In this document: positions 1 through 5,413 of the stretch, in pieces
How positions within the stretch are numbered: position 1 is the stretch's first letter
Layout of the letters: each line of letters begins with the position of its first letter
IMG/VR virus record: IMGVR_UViG_3300034190_001133
Span: 1 to 21,129 of that record
Reading direction: 5' to 3' (one strand)
Length of the DNA: 21,129 nt
Source of the DNA: a virus
Notes under the pieces: generated by a model
The model's database searches: none
What the model was told of the DNA's origin: nothing
The model's input: the letters and a program-made list of their open reading frames with translations, nothing else
Program-made: the position numbers and the translations under genes

Positions 1-404
1 TAACCATCGTCCCTGTCGTAGTACGCCGTGTTAATTGTCACATCAGAGTTTGAACCCTGCTTCTTATCAGCACTACGTCCACGCCATTGCTTTGGTTCGT
101 AGAACTCAGGCTCTTCATCAACGTAGCGCCTAGATATTTCGTTCCATCTCAAGAACTTATGCTTCACTAGCTGCCGTGCTACAAAGATCGGAGCCTTGAT
201 GTGGAAGCTGGCAAAGCAATGCCCAAAGGGACTGATATGTTTCTCTCTTGCAAGGTAACGTATCAGCTTTGCATCCTTCTCCTTGAGTACGGGTGGACCC
301 CATGGATCATCTTCCATCTCGCTTGTCTTGCCGAATGATACACGAGCAGCGTTGGCTACAGTTAAGTCTTTACCCATGTGGTCGATGTATGTTACTTTAA
401 TCAT
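1..404 (-). CDS. thyX: Flavin-dependent thymidylate synthase ThyX (C-terminal part beyond window edge)
   Basis: Makes dTMP from dUMP using FAD, NADPH and methylene-tetrahydrofolate, supplying thymidylate for phage DNA synthesis. 134 residues are visible; the gene runs off the left edge. Recognisable stretches are ANAARVSFGK (residues 18-26), SPFGHCFASFHIKAPIFVARQ (about 58-79) and WNEISRRYVDEEPEFYEP (about 87-104). The family signature RHRx7S appears here as KHKx7S (K81, H82, K83, S91), so both arginines are replaced by lysine. The start ATG overlaps the end of the upstream DUF1127 gene by 8 nt (ATGATTAA), which suggests translational coupling. Family membership is clear from the long conserved segment; activity with the changed signature is not shown. 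Confidence 0.93.
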   Translation of the reverse strand, partial: MIKVTYIDHMGKDLTVANAARVSFGKTSEMEDDPWGPPVLKEKDAKLIRYLAREKHISPFGHCFASFHIKAPIFVARQLVKHKFLRWNEISRRYVDEEPEFYEPKQWRGRSADKKQGSNSDVTINTAYYDRDDG

Positions 405-609
405 TGTTGTTTTTACTTTCTTGCTCAGTTATGTTGCGAACTGTTCTGTGAAAATCTATAACGCTACGGGCTACTTCATCAATCTGTGTTCTGTGTATCC
501 CAATATCACGAAGTTCTAGATCATTTAGTTCGTGAAGTGATTTAATAGTTGCATTCATATTCCGTCTGCGTCTTAGTGTTTCTCGTATTTCTTTAATTTT
601 ATTAAACAT
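397..609 (-). CDS. DUF1127 (YjiS-like) small protein
   Basis: 70-residue basic protein. Residues about 15-47 carry the DUF1127 pattern: an Arg-rich start (RRRR), then SLHELNDLELRDIGIHRTQIDEVAR, matching the family core L..L.D.EL.DIG..R..I. The domain is common in Alphaproteobacteria. At least one bacterial member, CcaF1 of Rhodobacter sphaeroides, binds RNA and affects sRNA maturation and RNA turnover; that is family knowledge and not shown here. The start has an AGAGGA ribosome binding site 8 nt upstream. The gene overlaps the preceding gene by 8 nt and thyX by 8 nt, so the three form a coupled leftward unit. A phage copy may have been captured from the host and could act on host RNA metabolism (inference). 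Confidence 0.8.
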   Translation of the reverse strand: MFNKIKEIRETLRRRRNMNATIKSLHELNDLELRDIGIHRTQIDEVARSVIDFHRTVRNITEQESKNNND

Positions 610-787
610 TTAAAGTTTCCTCTATTTTACTATTTGCATAATACATGTAACTACTTGGTATTCCACTTTCATGACACTTTTTATACACTAGTTCTTTGAA
701 TGTCTTTTCAGTTGAGAAGTCACCAAACATATAAACATCCATGATTATATCATCGATATCTATTGTTATTCCTTTTACTTTACCCAT
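602..787 (-). CDS. Hypothetical 61-residue protein, first gene of the DUF1127-thyX unit
   Basis: I do not recognise a family. The protein is acidic in its N-terminal half (ITIDIDDIIMDVYMFGDF) and has no membrane segment. The start is supported by an AAAGAAAGG-like ribosome binding site and by the 8-nt overlap of its end with the DUF1127 start (ATGTTTAA). Upstream on the minus strand lies the CCTGT-loop hairpin at 841-863, then the divergent TerS gene. The strong terminator at 1374-1419 should separate this unit from the leftward genes further upstream, so it probably has its own leftward promoter between 788 and 890. I could not identify one with confidence. Confidence 0.7.
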   Translation of the reverse strand: MGKVKGITIDIDDIIMDVYMFGDFSTEKTFKELVYKKCHESGIPSSYMYYANSKIEETLNV

Positions 788-796
788 TGTGTTGCC

Positions 797-819
797 TTTC
801 TTTAAGTTCCTTATAGAGA
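797..819 (+). promoter_or_regulatory. Copy 1 of the TAAGTTCCTTATAGRGA element (candidate phage promoter)
   Basis: The core TAAGTTCCTTATAGAGA lies at 803-819, 70 nt before the TerS-like gene and in the same orientation. It matches three other copies in the window (6990-7013 minus, 7326-7348, 9133-9158). The TATAGAGA end resembles the start-site side of T7-family promoters (TATAGGGA), placing a putative start near G816. The flanks TTCTTTA and TAGAGAA can also pair across the 9-nt AGTTCCTTA, so an RNA hairpin is an alternative reading. Confidence 0.6.
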
Positions 820-840
820 AGAGGGTTAATCTCTCTTTTA

Positions 841-863
841 AATCCGACCCCTGTGGTCGGATT
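841..863. repeat. CCTGT-loop hairpin, copy 1
   Basis: Perfect 9-bp inverted repeat AATCCGACC / GGTCGGATT around CCTGT, preceded by CTCTTTTA. It lies in the divergent region between the TerS-like gene (889, +) and the 787 minus-strand gene. It shares loop, stem length and the flanking CTCTTTT(T)AA with the copies at 4664-4686 and 5269-5291. No run of T follows on either strand, so it is not a classical intrinsic terminator. Confidence 0.8.
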
Positions 864-888
864 ACTAAAGTTATAAGAGGTACTAAAT

Positions 889-1281
889 ATGACTAGAGAG
901 GTTCATCCAAACAGCCTTAAAAACTTAGCTCCTTCATTCACCAAAGAGAATGCTCGTGAGATGCAACTGAAATCAGCAGCTTCCCGTAAGGCGTCTAGAG
1001 ATGCTAGAGAAGCCTTAAAGATGAGCATGAAGGATTGGCGTCAGTACAAAGAAGATGTGCTGGATCATGTCGATATGAACTCTTTAGATGTCTTGAAGAT
1101 CCTAATGTTCAAAGCTTTGGACAAAGAGGATTTCGATACTGCTAGTGATCTTGCAGCAAAAGTTGCAGAGTATGAGCAACCAAAACTACAGCGCAGAGAA
1201 CTTCAAATTGAAGAGTTAGGTGCTGAGAGTTTGTCTGATGAAGAGCTTGACAGTAAACTGAGGGCACTGCGAGTTGTGTGA
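889..1281 (+). CDS. Putative terminase small subunit (TerS-like)
   Basis: 130 residues, helical and highly charged. Residues 5-60 resemble the N-terminus of small phage packaging proteins (HPNSLKNLAP, then a Lys/Arg/Ala-rich stretch). Residues 60-110 carry the LDVLKILMFKALDKEDFDTASDLAAKVAEYEQPKLQR region that I associate with terminase small subunits of marine podoviruses. TerS would bind the packaging site and hand DNA to TerL (7362-9014). The ribosome binding site is AAGAGG about 9 nt before the ATG. It is the only + strand gene in the left block, with a promoter-like element at 797-819 and a terminator at 1374-1419, so it is probably expressed with the late genes. Function rests on remembered family pattern, not on a search. 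Confidence 0.6.
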   Translation: MTREVHPNSLKNLAPSFTKENAREMQLKSAASRKASRDAREALKMSMKDWRQYKEDVLDHVDMNSLDVLKILMFKALDKEDFDTASDLAAKVAEYEQPKLQRRELQIEELGAESLSDEELDSKLRALRVV

Positions 1282-1297
1282 GGTTCTATGAGAACCT
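1281..1297 (+). other. Short perfect stem-loop just after the TerS-like gene
   Basis: AGGTTCT / AGAACCT, a 7-bp perfect stem with a 3-nt loop ATG, begins right at the stop codon. No T-run follows, so it is more likely an mRNA 3'-end or stability structure than a terminator. Confidence 0.5.
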
Positions 1298-1303
1298 GAA
1301 AGA

Positions 1304-1362
1304 AAATGCCAGTGCGCTTTGTCGGTTACCAAAAAAAATGCAAGTGCGCTTTGTCGGTTACC
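1304..1362. repeat. Tandem pair of 27-nt direct repeats
   Basis: Copies at 1304-1330 and 1336-1362, period 32, differ at one base. The shared 20-nt core is AGTGCGCTTTGTCGGTTACC, each followed by a run of A. The pair sits between the TerS-like gene and its terminator, in sequence that does not look coding. It could be a duplicated protein-binding site or part of a 3' UTR; nothing in the sequence decides. Confidence 0.85.
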
Positions 1363-1373
1363 GAAAAAACTAT

Positions 1374-1419
1374 AAGAACCCAAAGATTCTCTGTGAGAGT
1401 CTCTGGGTTCTTTTTTTTT
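1374..1419. terminator. Strong bidirectional intrinsic terminator between convergent genes
   Basis: Arms AAGAACCCAAAGA (1374-1386) and TCTCTGGGTTCTT (1400-1412) pair at 12 of 13 positions, with an inner TCTC/GAGA stem extending it. Nine T follow on the + strand (1411-1419). On the minus strand the reverse hairpin is followed by ATAGTTTTTTC. It lies between the + strand TerS-like gene and the minus-strand gene whose stop codon falls inside the T-run, so it can stop transcription from both sides. Confidence 0.9.
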
Positions 1420-1663
1420 ATTTCCATAAGAGTCCGTGGAATCCCTCTGAGGAATCGAACGACTTTATTAGATCTTTGTACATTCCTGGTGACATTGTTA
1501 CTACATCATATCCATCAATGTCTCTATTGAATTGTCTGATAGATGCATAGCCCTGATATTCTCCAGCGTTTTCTATGATAATTGTAAAGTCAAGATCGTC
1601 CCCTGAGTCATCCATGATAACTATCTCAGTAGTCCAGGGTTTTTCTTCTATTGTGAATGGCAT
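1418..1663 (-). CDS. Hypothetical acidic protein, 81 residues
   Basis: No family recognised. The protein alternates charged and hydrophobic residues (TEIVIMDDSGDDLDFTIIIENAGEYQGYASI), suggesting a small beta-rich soluble fold. I chose the ATG at 1663, one nucleotide after the stop of the upstream gene; an in-frame GTG at 1675 would add four residues. The stop codon is embedded in the bidirectional terminator, so this is the last gene of its transcript. Confidence 0.7.
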   Translation of the reverse strand: MPFTIEEKPWTTEIVIMDDSGDDLDFTIIIENAGEYQGYASIRQFNRDIDGYDVVTMSPGMYKDLIKSFDSSEGFHGLLWK

Positions 1664-1664
1664 T

Positions 1665-1916
1665 TTACATCTCACTTACGCCAAGCACACCACCGTTTTC
1701 CCATTCTGCATATAGACCATTAGCATGTAGGATATCATTGATTTTATGATTAACACCAAAATCATCTAGTGCTGCATCGTTTTCACGATAGTAGTCAGCC
1801 CATACAGTGTCATAGTTATCTTCTGCGGAGATTATGAAATCATCATGACCATGATCTATTACAGGTACTCCGATTTTACTAAGTTGATTGAATGCTGTTC
1901 TGTATTTACGTTTCAT
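1665..1916 (-). CDS. Hypothetical protein, 83 residues
   Basis: No family recognised. It has a basic N-terminus (MKRKYRTAFNQL) followed by an acidic, aromatic-rich body with a HGHDD cluster at about residues 22-26. There is no signal peptide or membrane segment. The start is supported by AGAGGA about 8 nt upstream. It ends one nucleotide before the next gene's start, consistent with coupled translation. Confidence 0.7.
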   Translation of the reverse strand: MKRKYRTAFNQLSKIGVPVIDHGHDDFIISAEDNYDTVWADYYRENDAALDDFGVNHKINDILHANGLYAEWENGGVLGVSEM

Positions 1917-1919
1917 TAT

Positions 1920-1985
1920 CTATCCTCTTTGGTTAGCAGCTATGATGATTATCAGTACTGAGAATATGAATACTGCTACGCTCAA
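1920..1985 (-). CDS. Possible 21-residue membrane peptide
   Basis: A TTG start overlaps the TGA stop of the MazG-like gene and opens a 21-codon frame ending at TAG. The product is almost entirely hydrophobic (VAVFIFSVLIIIIAA) with a short polar end, a single potential membrane helix. It fills a gap between two coupled genes. There is no clear ribosome binding site and the start is non-ATG, so this is tentative. Confidence 0.3.
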   Translation of the reverse strand: MSVAVFIFSVLIIIIAANQRG

Positions 1986-2296
1986 CGATCATCACCAGAG
2001 CCACTGAGAGTCCCCTTAGAAGCACGGTTGTGTAATTTAAGTAGGTTACCTGCTGCGAGACTGTCCAGGTCTTCTCCGAGGTAGTGTGCGAGTACTGCTA
2101 CATACCAAAGAACATCTCCTAGTTCTGCTGCAATACCATCATAGGATGCACCATCACGTATACACTTCTTGATTTTATTTGCAACTTCCCCAGCTTCTCC
2201 GCATAGGCCCAATGCTAAATAGGGAATTGCTTCTGACTCTGGGAAGATTGCAGTTTCTCTAGCTTTAGTCTGATATTGATTCATATAGATTGTCAT
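1982..2296 (-). CDS. MazG-like nucleotide pyrophosphohydrolase
   Basis: An all-alpha NTP pyrophosphatase (MazG/dUTPase-like fold) that would hydrolyse nucleoside triphosphates to monophosphates and PPi. Numbered from the chosen start, the metal-binding helices show GEAGE at 33-37 and ELGD at 58-61, the two E-x-x-E/D motifs expected to bind Mg2+. Length (104 residues) fits single-domain MazG-like proteins. I chose ATG 2296 because AAAGGAG lies 9 nt upstream and family members begin near the NQYQ segment. An in-frame ATG at 2338 overlaps the upstream stop as ATGA and cannot be excluded. With ThyX it suggests management of dNTP pools or of the alarmone response; phage MazG substrates vary. Confidence 0.85.
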   Translation of the reverse strand: MTIYMNQYQTKARETAIFPESEAIPYLALGLCGEAGEVANKIKKCIRDGASYDGIAAELGDVLWYVAVLAHYLGEDLDSLAAGNLLKLHNRASKGTLSGSGDDR

Positions 2297-2334
2297 GTCA
2301 GGAAGCTCCTTTCTAGTAGGCCAGTAGGATATTT

Positions 2335-2568
2335 TCATTCAGTCCGGAAAGCTTCGTAGAGTTTCCATTGTGCTTCTGATAGTTTACGAACATCTGAGAT
2401 ATAAAGATCATTACATTCTTCTAGCATTTGAACTACGTTTTTCATAGTTTCTTCTGCTGACTTGATTGCACTTTGCTGAACTTTATTTAGTAACTCATAG
2501 TTCTTTTTATTATCTTGAAGACGTTTATTGAATTCTTTTTGCCATTCTGGGATTTCATCAGTTTTCAT
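2335..2568 (-). CDS. Hypothetical helical protein, 77 residues
   Basis: The sequence is rich in Lys, Glu, Gln and Asn with regularly spaced hydrophobics (about residues 15-60), suggesting a coiled coil or helical bundle. No family recognised. Its start overlaps the stop of the GP88-like gene by one base (TAATG), and its stop lies about 40 nt before the MazG start. Confidence 0.7.
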   Translation of the reverse strand: MKTDEIPEWQKEFNKRLQDNKKNYELLNKVQQSAIKSAEETMKNVVQMLEECNDLYISDVRKLSEAQWKLYEAFRTE

Positions 2569-3203
2569 TAGTACCTCTTTACTTTTTCTATGATTGTATC
2601 TACATCATTGATTTCATAGCACAATCGACAGTCTTGACACTTTTGACCAGTGCAGTTTTGTCTTTCTGCAAACTCATGAGTTAATACATTGTTGAATGTT
2701 TTGTCAAAGTATTTAGGTGGCTTTGACATTACTACACTTTTCTTTGGGTTGCTGTATATAAGGTTTATGTTTTTAGGTTTACTTTGTGTTTTCATCCAAC
2801 GAAACACAAGATCTGTTCGTTTAGTCCACAGAGCAAATCTACACCAAGGATTATCTATAACAATTTTCATCAGGTTGTCTAGGTGTTGCATGTTTATTAG
2901 CTCACCGTGTGCATTGAATCTGAAGATGCTATCTATAATCCTTGGTATTTCTTGTGGTTCTAATGGTCTTGAAGACAGCAAGTCACTATTGCGTTGTAGT
3001 GCTGGAGCCATGTTTTTGCGGAAACCGTCTAGCATTTTATGACTGTAACAGTCCCCACAGATATTATCTGTTTTGTTTTCTATGGCTTTCTTGTGTTGAT
3101 CTATGCAATACTTGTTACTTTTTGTGTTAGTACTTATTGCTTTGAGACCTTGAAGTTTACCTGTCATTACAGATATATGTACTGCGGGTTTAGTCATAGT
3201 CAT
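2568..3203 (-). CDS. GP88-like conserved phage protein with cysteine clusters
   Basis: 211 residues. The pattern C-x2-C-Y (C49, C52, Y53), then RFNAHGELINMQHLDNL (about 95-111) and FALWTKR (123-129), resembles the phage GP88 family. The C-terminus has C184, C189, C192 and C195, a second cysteine cluster. Six or seven cysteines arranged this way suggest bound zinc or an iron-sulphur cluster. Biochemical function is unknown to me. It overlaps the downstream gene by one base and is spaced 4 nt from the upstream one, so it belongs to the leftward operon. Family assignment is from memory of the motif layout. Confidence 0.6.
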   Translation of the reverse strand: MTMTKPAVHISVMTGKLQGLKAISTNTKSNKYCIDQHKKAIENKTDNICGDCYSHKMLDGFRKNMAPALQRNSDLLSSRPLEPQEIPRIIDSIFRFNAHGELINMQHLDNLMKIVIDNPWCRFALWTKRTDLVFRWMKTQSKPKNINLIYSNPKKSVVMSKPPKYFDKTFNNVLTHEFAERQNCTGQKCQDCRLCYEINDVDTIIEKVKRY

Positions 3204-3207
3204 TCCT

Positions 3208-3450
3208 TTATGTGTCTAGTTCCTCTATACTATCATCATCCTCAGATATGAAACCATTGTCTACACCATAGCTTGCAAACAGTGCACCGATTGCTGTGAA
3301 TATCTCGTGCTCTGTGTAGTCTTCATGGCTTTCCATACTTATTTCATACTCATTGTTTGTACCAATCCACATCGTCACATGGAATAGTTCATCAATCCTT
3401 TTAAAGTCATCTTCTTTAGGTTTAGGTTTAAATTCGATGACTTCAGACAT
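3208..3450 (-). CDS. Hypothetical acidic protein, 80 residues
   Basis: No family recognised. The strongly acidic C-terminus (SEDDDSIEELDT) follows a compact region with HVTMWIGTNNEYEISME. I chose ATG 3450 because it overlaps the upstream stop in the 8-nt arrangement ATGTCTGA also used by other pairs in this block; an in-frame ATG at 3477 would add nine residues. An acidic small phage protein could be a DNA mimic or host-enzyme inhibitor, but nothing here shows it. Confidence 0.7.
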   Translation of the reverse strand: MSEVIEFKPKPKEDDFKRIDELFHVTMWIGTNNEYEISMESHEDYTEHEIFTAIGALFASYGVDNGFISEDDDSIEELDT

Positions 3451-3628
3451 CAGGCTGTTCGCCAATATCTTCTGCATAGTTGTTCATACAATCGTGCATA
3501 TCTCTGAGTGTATGGCCTAAGTCTGTGAATAGTATTTCTGCTTCTACACGAGACAAGATTAGTGCTCGTCCTGCAATCTCAATGACTACTTCTCCTTCTG
3601 CTGTCCAGAAGACATTTGATTTATCCAT
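3443..3628 (-). CDS. Hypothetical protein, 61 residues
   Basis: No family recognised. Residues 10-35 (EGEVVIEIAGRALILSRVEAEILFTDLG) look like beta strands followed by an amphipathic helix. It overlaps its upstream neighbour by one base (TAATG) and its downstream neighbour by 8 nt, typical of this operon. Confidence 0.65.
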   Translation of the reverse strand: MDKSNVFWTAEGEVVIEIAGRALILSRVEAEILFTDLGHTLRDMHDCMNNYAEDIGEQPDV

Positions 3629-3840
3629 TAATTGAAACCTCGTAGTTTGATTACGTTGCGAATACGATCTACAGTTGATGCTGAAAGTTTAGAACGAGAT
3701 ACAAACCGACCTGTTTCAACATCCCGTGCTACAGATAGGTAACCTTGGTGGCCTGAGAATGAACCTACTGGTTTACCATAGCGTTTTGTTACACGACGAA
3801 ATTGCAGATTCTGGCGACCGATTGGGTTTACTGTTGTCAT
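3628..3840 (-). CDS. Hypothetical basic protein, 70 residues
   Basis: Rich in Arg, Lys and Ser with few acidic residues (RRVTKRYGKPVG; SRSKLSASTVDRIRNVIKLRG), so it could bind nucleic acid, but no family is recognised. The start has AAAGG-like purines upstream. It is the first gene after the 551-nt gene-poor stretch, so its transcript must start in or pass through the stem-loop cluster there. Confidence 0.7.
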   Translation of the reverse strand: MTTVNPIGRQNLQFRRVTKRYGKPVGSFSGHQGYLSVARDVETGRFVSRSKLSASTVDRIRNVIKLRGFN

Positions 3841-4391
3841 AGTGTTAGCCTTTCTGTGACTAATTTAAGTTAAGATCTTTCTCTAGTAGTTGCAACCATA
3901 ATGTAACCAACTACCCATAGTCCAAATAAAATTGATATATTAAAATGCCTCTTGTTGGAATGGGTCTTGTCGGACCCTCCAAAAATCAGAGTGACCCCTA
4001 AGGGTCACGAAGGATTCTGAAGGAATCCTATAGAGATCTGAAAGATCTCTCTGAGGAATCTTGAAAACCTTTAGGTTTTTGAGACTCCGATTAAAAACAG
4101 GATCCCGCAAGGGATTCTATTTAAAAAACTATGGACCCTGACTGGAAACCTCAGCGCAGCATTACTACGGGGTCTCAACAGCCAGGGGTACAGGGACTTC
4201 AACGAGAACTTCAGCAAGGAGTTCGGATCGGAGTCACCCGTATTAGTTGTCCCAACCGGAGTTTGAGCTTGAAAGGATAAAAGAACCCAGACTCAACAGT
4301 TGGAACAGACAACACTGGGAGGTGTGTTGTATAGAATTGTATGAGCAGTTTAACTGTGTTGCTCAGCACTTTTACATCACGTTGATATATA
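3841..4391. other. 551-nt gene-poor stretch with a stem-loop cluster and a GC-richer segment
   Basis: This lies between two minus-strand genes. From 3962 to 4117 six stem-loops follow each other: 3962-3977 (5 bp), 3991-4008 (GTGACCC / GGGTCAC), 4011-4029 (AGGATTC / GAATCCT), 4032-4050 (AGAGATCT / AGATCTCT), 4064-4079 (AAAACC / GGTTTT) and 4100-4117 (stem closed by GCAA, a GNRA tetraloop). From about 4131 to 4280 the sequence is visibly GC-richer than its surroundings and open in several frames without a ribosome binding site. I do not call a protein here. A structured noncoding RNA, replication element or recombination scar are all possible. Confidence 0.7.
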
Positions 4392-4559
4392 TCACCATTC
4401 CCCATTCATTTGAGCGATAAATTCATCGACAGTTTCACTGTCTGCATTGTTATATGCTGTTTGCATATCATTACGAACATACGATTCTAAAGCATCCATG
4501 TCTAATGCCTCTATGTATTGCTCAATGGCAGCGTCAAGTTCATCTTCACGATACGACAT
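4392..4559 (-). CDS. Hypothetical acidic protein, 55 residues
   Basis: Acidic and probably helical (DELDAAIEQYIEALDMDALESYVRNDMQ). No family recognised. I chose ATG 4559 because AAAGGA lies 8 nt upstream; an in-frame ATG at 4601 lacks a site. It is separated from the SSB gene by about 140 nt holding the second CCTGT-loop hairpin. Confidence 0.65.
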   Translation of the reverse strand: MSYREDELDAAIEQYIEALDMDALESYVRNDMQTAYNNADSETVDEFIAQMNGEW

Positions 4560-4663
4560 ATTTTGTATCCTTTCAAAATGCTGATACCTTACGTATCTCA
4601 CACTCCTAGCAGTAGGAATTTTATAAGCAGTTTATTGAGATGCTTAGCTCGTTACTCTTTTTA

Positions 4664-4686
4664 AATCCGACCCCTGTGGTCGGATT
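4664..4686. repeat. CCTGT-loop hairpin, copy 2
   Basis: Perfect 9-bp stem AATCCGACC / GGTCGGATT with loop CCTGT, preceded on the + strand by CTCTTTTTAA. It is identical in stem and loop to copy 1. It sits between the SSB gene (stop at 4700) and the 4559 gene, i.e. in the minus-strand leader of the latter. Confidence 0.85.
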
Positions 4687-4699
4687 CAGATAGAGGCTG

Positions 4700-5224
4700 T
4701 TAGAACATTGCCTCTAGGTCTTCGTCTTTGACACCTGCAACAGTTGGTGACACACTGTCAAGAAGATCAAAGTCTACACCATCACTGCCGTTGTACTCGA
4801 TAAGATCAGTTACTTGTACAGCTGTGAGGGAGTTGAAGACTGATTCGTTATTGTCACCGTAAGGAGCTTGCCATACGATAACATTAACTGTTGAACCATT
4901 ACCAATAGTTTTAGCGTCCATTGGTTGTTTGTCATTACCAACCACACGAGGCTTACCATTGTCACTGCCATCTTTCCTGAGAGCCCGACGACGAAGTGTC
5001 AGTGTTTCGACACCTTCGTTGTTTTCTCTTACAGGCAAATGGTTATCTTTCCACAGTTTGAGAGTCGCTTCATCTTTAGCACGTAGCTGAATCTCAAATT
5101 GTAATGGTGTAGTGAAAGGGCGACCATTGACTGTGCCTTTACCAATCTGGGGTGTTTCCAGTTTAGGGTAAAAGCATAAAGCGTCTTTGATCATGAAGTT
5201 ACGGGCTTTTTCAAGTTTAGTCAT
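4700..5224 (-). CDS. Single-stranded DNA-binding protein, T7 gp2.5-like
   Basis: 174 residues. It would coat single-stranded DNA at the phage replication fork and recruit polymerase and helicase. Evidence is the central OB-fold-like beta-rich region (for example NGSTVNVIVWQAPYG, about 108-122), the segment FNSLTAVQVTDLIEY seen in phage gp2.5-type proteins, and an acidic tail ending in phenylalanine (DEDLEAMF). The acidic tail with terminal Phe is the partner-binding feature of bacterial and T7-type SSBs. The ribosome binding site AAAGGAAC precedes the start. CCTGT-loop hairpins lie both upstream and downstream of the gene. Confidence 0.78.
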   Translation of the reverse strand: MTKLEKARNFMIKDALCFYPKLETPQIGKGTVNGRPFTTPLQFEIQLRAKDEATLKLWKDNHLPVRENNEGVETLTLRRRALRKDGSDNGKPRVVGNDKQPMDAKTIGNGSTVNVIVWQAPYGDNNESVFNSLTAVQVTDLIEYNGSDGVDFDLLDSVSPTVAGVKDEDLEAMF

Positions 5225-5268
5225 TTTAGTTCCTTTACATGGATTGTGAGAGGATATCTCTCTTTTTA

Positions 5269-5291
5269 AATCGATCCCCTGTGGGTCGATT
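5269..5291. repeat. CCTGT-loop hairpin, copy 3 (different stem)
   Basis: Arms AATCGATCC and GGGTCGATT around CCTGT pair at all nine positions if the + strand is RNA, with one U-G wobble. The stem differs from copies 1 and 2 at several positions on both arms while pairing is kept. It follows CTCTCTTTTTAA and a GAGAG/CTCTC mini-hairpin (5248-5262). It lies about 45 nt before the SSB start and overlaps the stop of the 35-residue gene. Confidence 0.8.
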
Positions 5292-5397
5292 ACTTTGAGT
5301 TATTATCATAGTATTCTTCAATGAACTTAATCCATTCATAAGCATACCAGATAGAGAAGATTAGAAATACTGCTATCAGACCTGAGAGTAATAGCAT
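5290..5397 (-). CDS. Small single-pass membrane protein, 35 residues
   Basis: An N-terminal hydrophobic helix (LLLSGLIAVFLIFSIWYAY, residues 2-20) is followed by an acidic, aromatic tail (EWIKFIEEYYDNNSK). This is a typical short phage inner-membrane protein with a cytoplasmic or periplasmic tail. The ribosome binding site is weak and no family is recognised. It fills the gap between the 5414 gene and the SSB leader. Confidence 0.5.
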   Translation of the reverse strand: MLLLSGLIAVFLIFSIWYAYEWIKFIEEYYDNNSK

Positions 5398-5413
5398 TTC
5401 AATATGATGCGTA

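Noticed and set aside
841-863. CCTGT-loop hairpin as an intrinsic terminator
   Set aside because: No U-run follows the stem on either strand in any of the four copies; the T-run is on the wrong side.
1278-1550. Two + strand frames of 74-90 codons after the TerS-like gene
   Set aside because: They read through the direct repeats and the strong terminator and overlap the minus-strand 1418 gene.
4131-4280. 49-codon + strand frame starting with ATG (MDPDWKPQ...)
   Set aside because: No ribosome binding site, lone + strand frame in a leftward block, and a second overlapping + frame looks equally protein-like; kept only as a finding on composition.
4131-4400. tRNA or tmRNA gene in the GC-richer segment
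   Set aside because: No T-loop GGTTCRA with matching acceptor arm could be found on either strand.
4211-4405. 64-codon minus-strand open frame at the left end of the 4392 gene
   Set aside because: No ribosome binding site, overlaps the 4392-4559 gene in another frame, and extends into the GC-richer noncoding segment; the predicted protein has no recognisable pattern.
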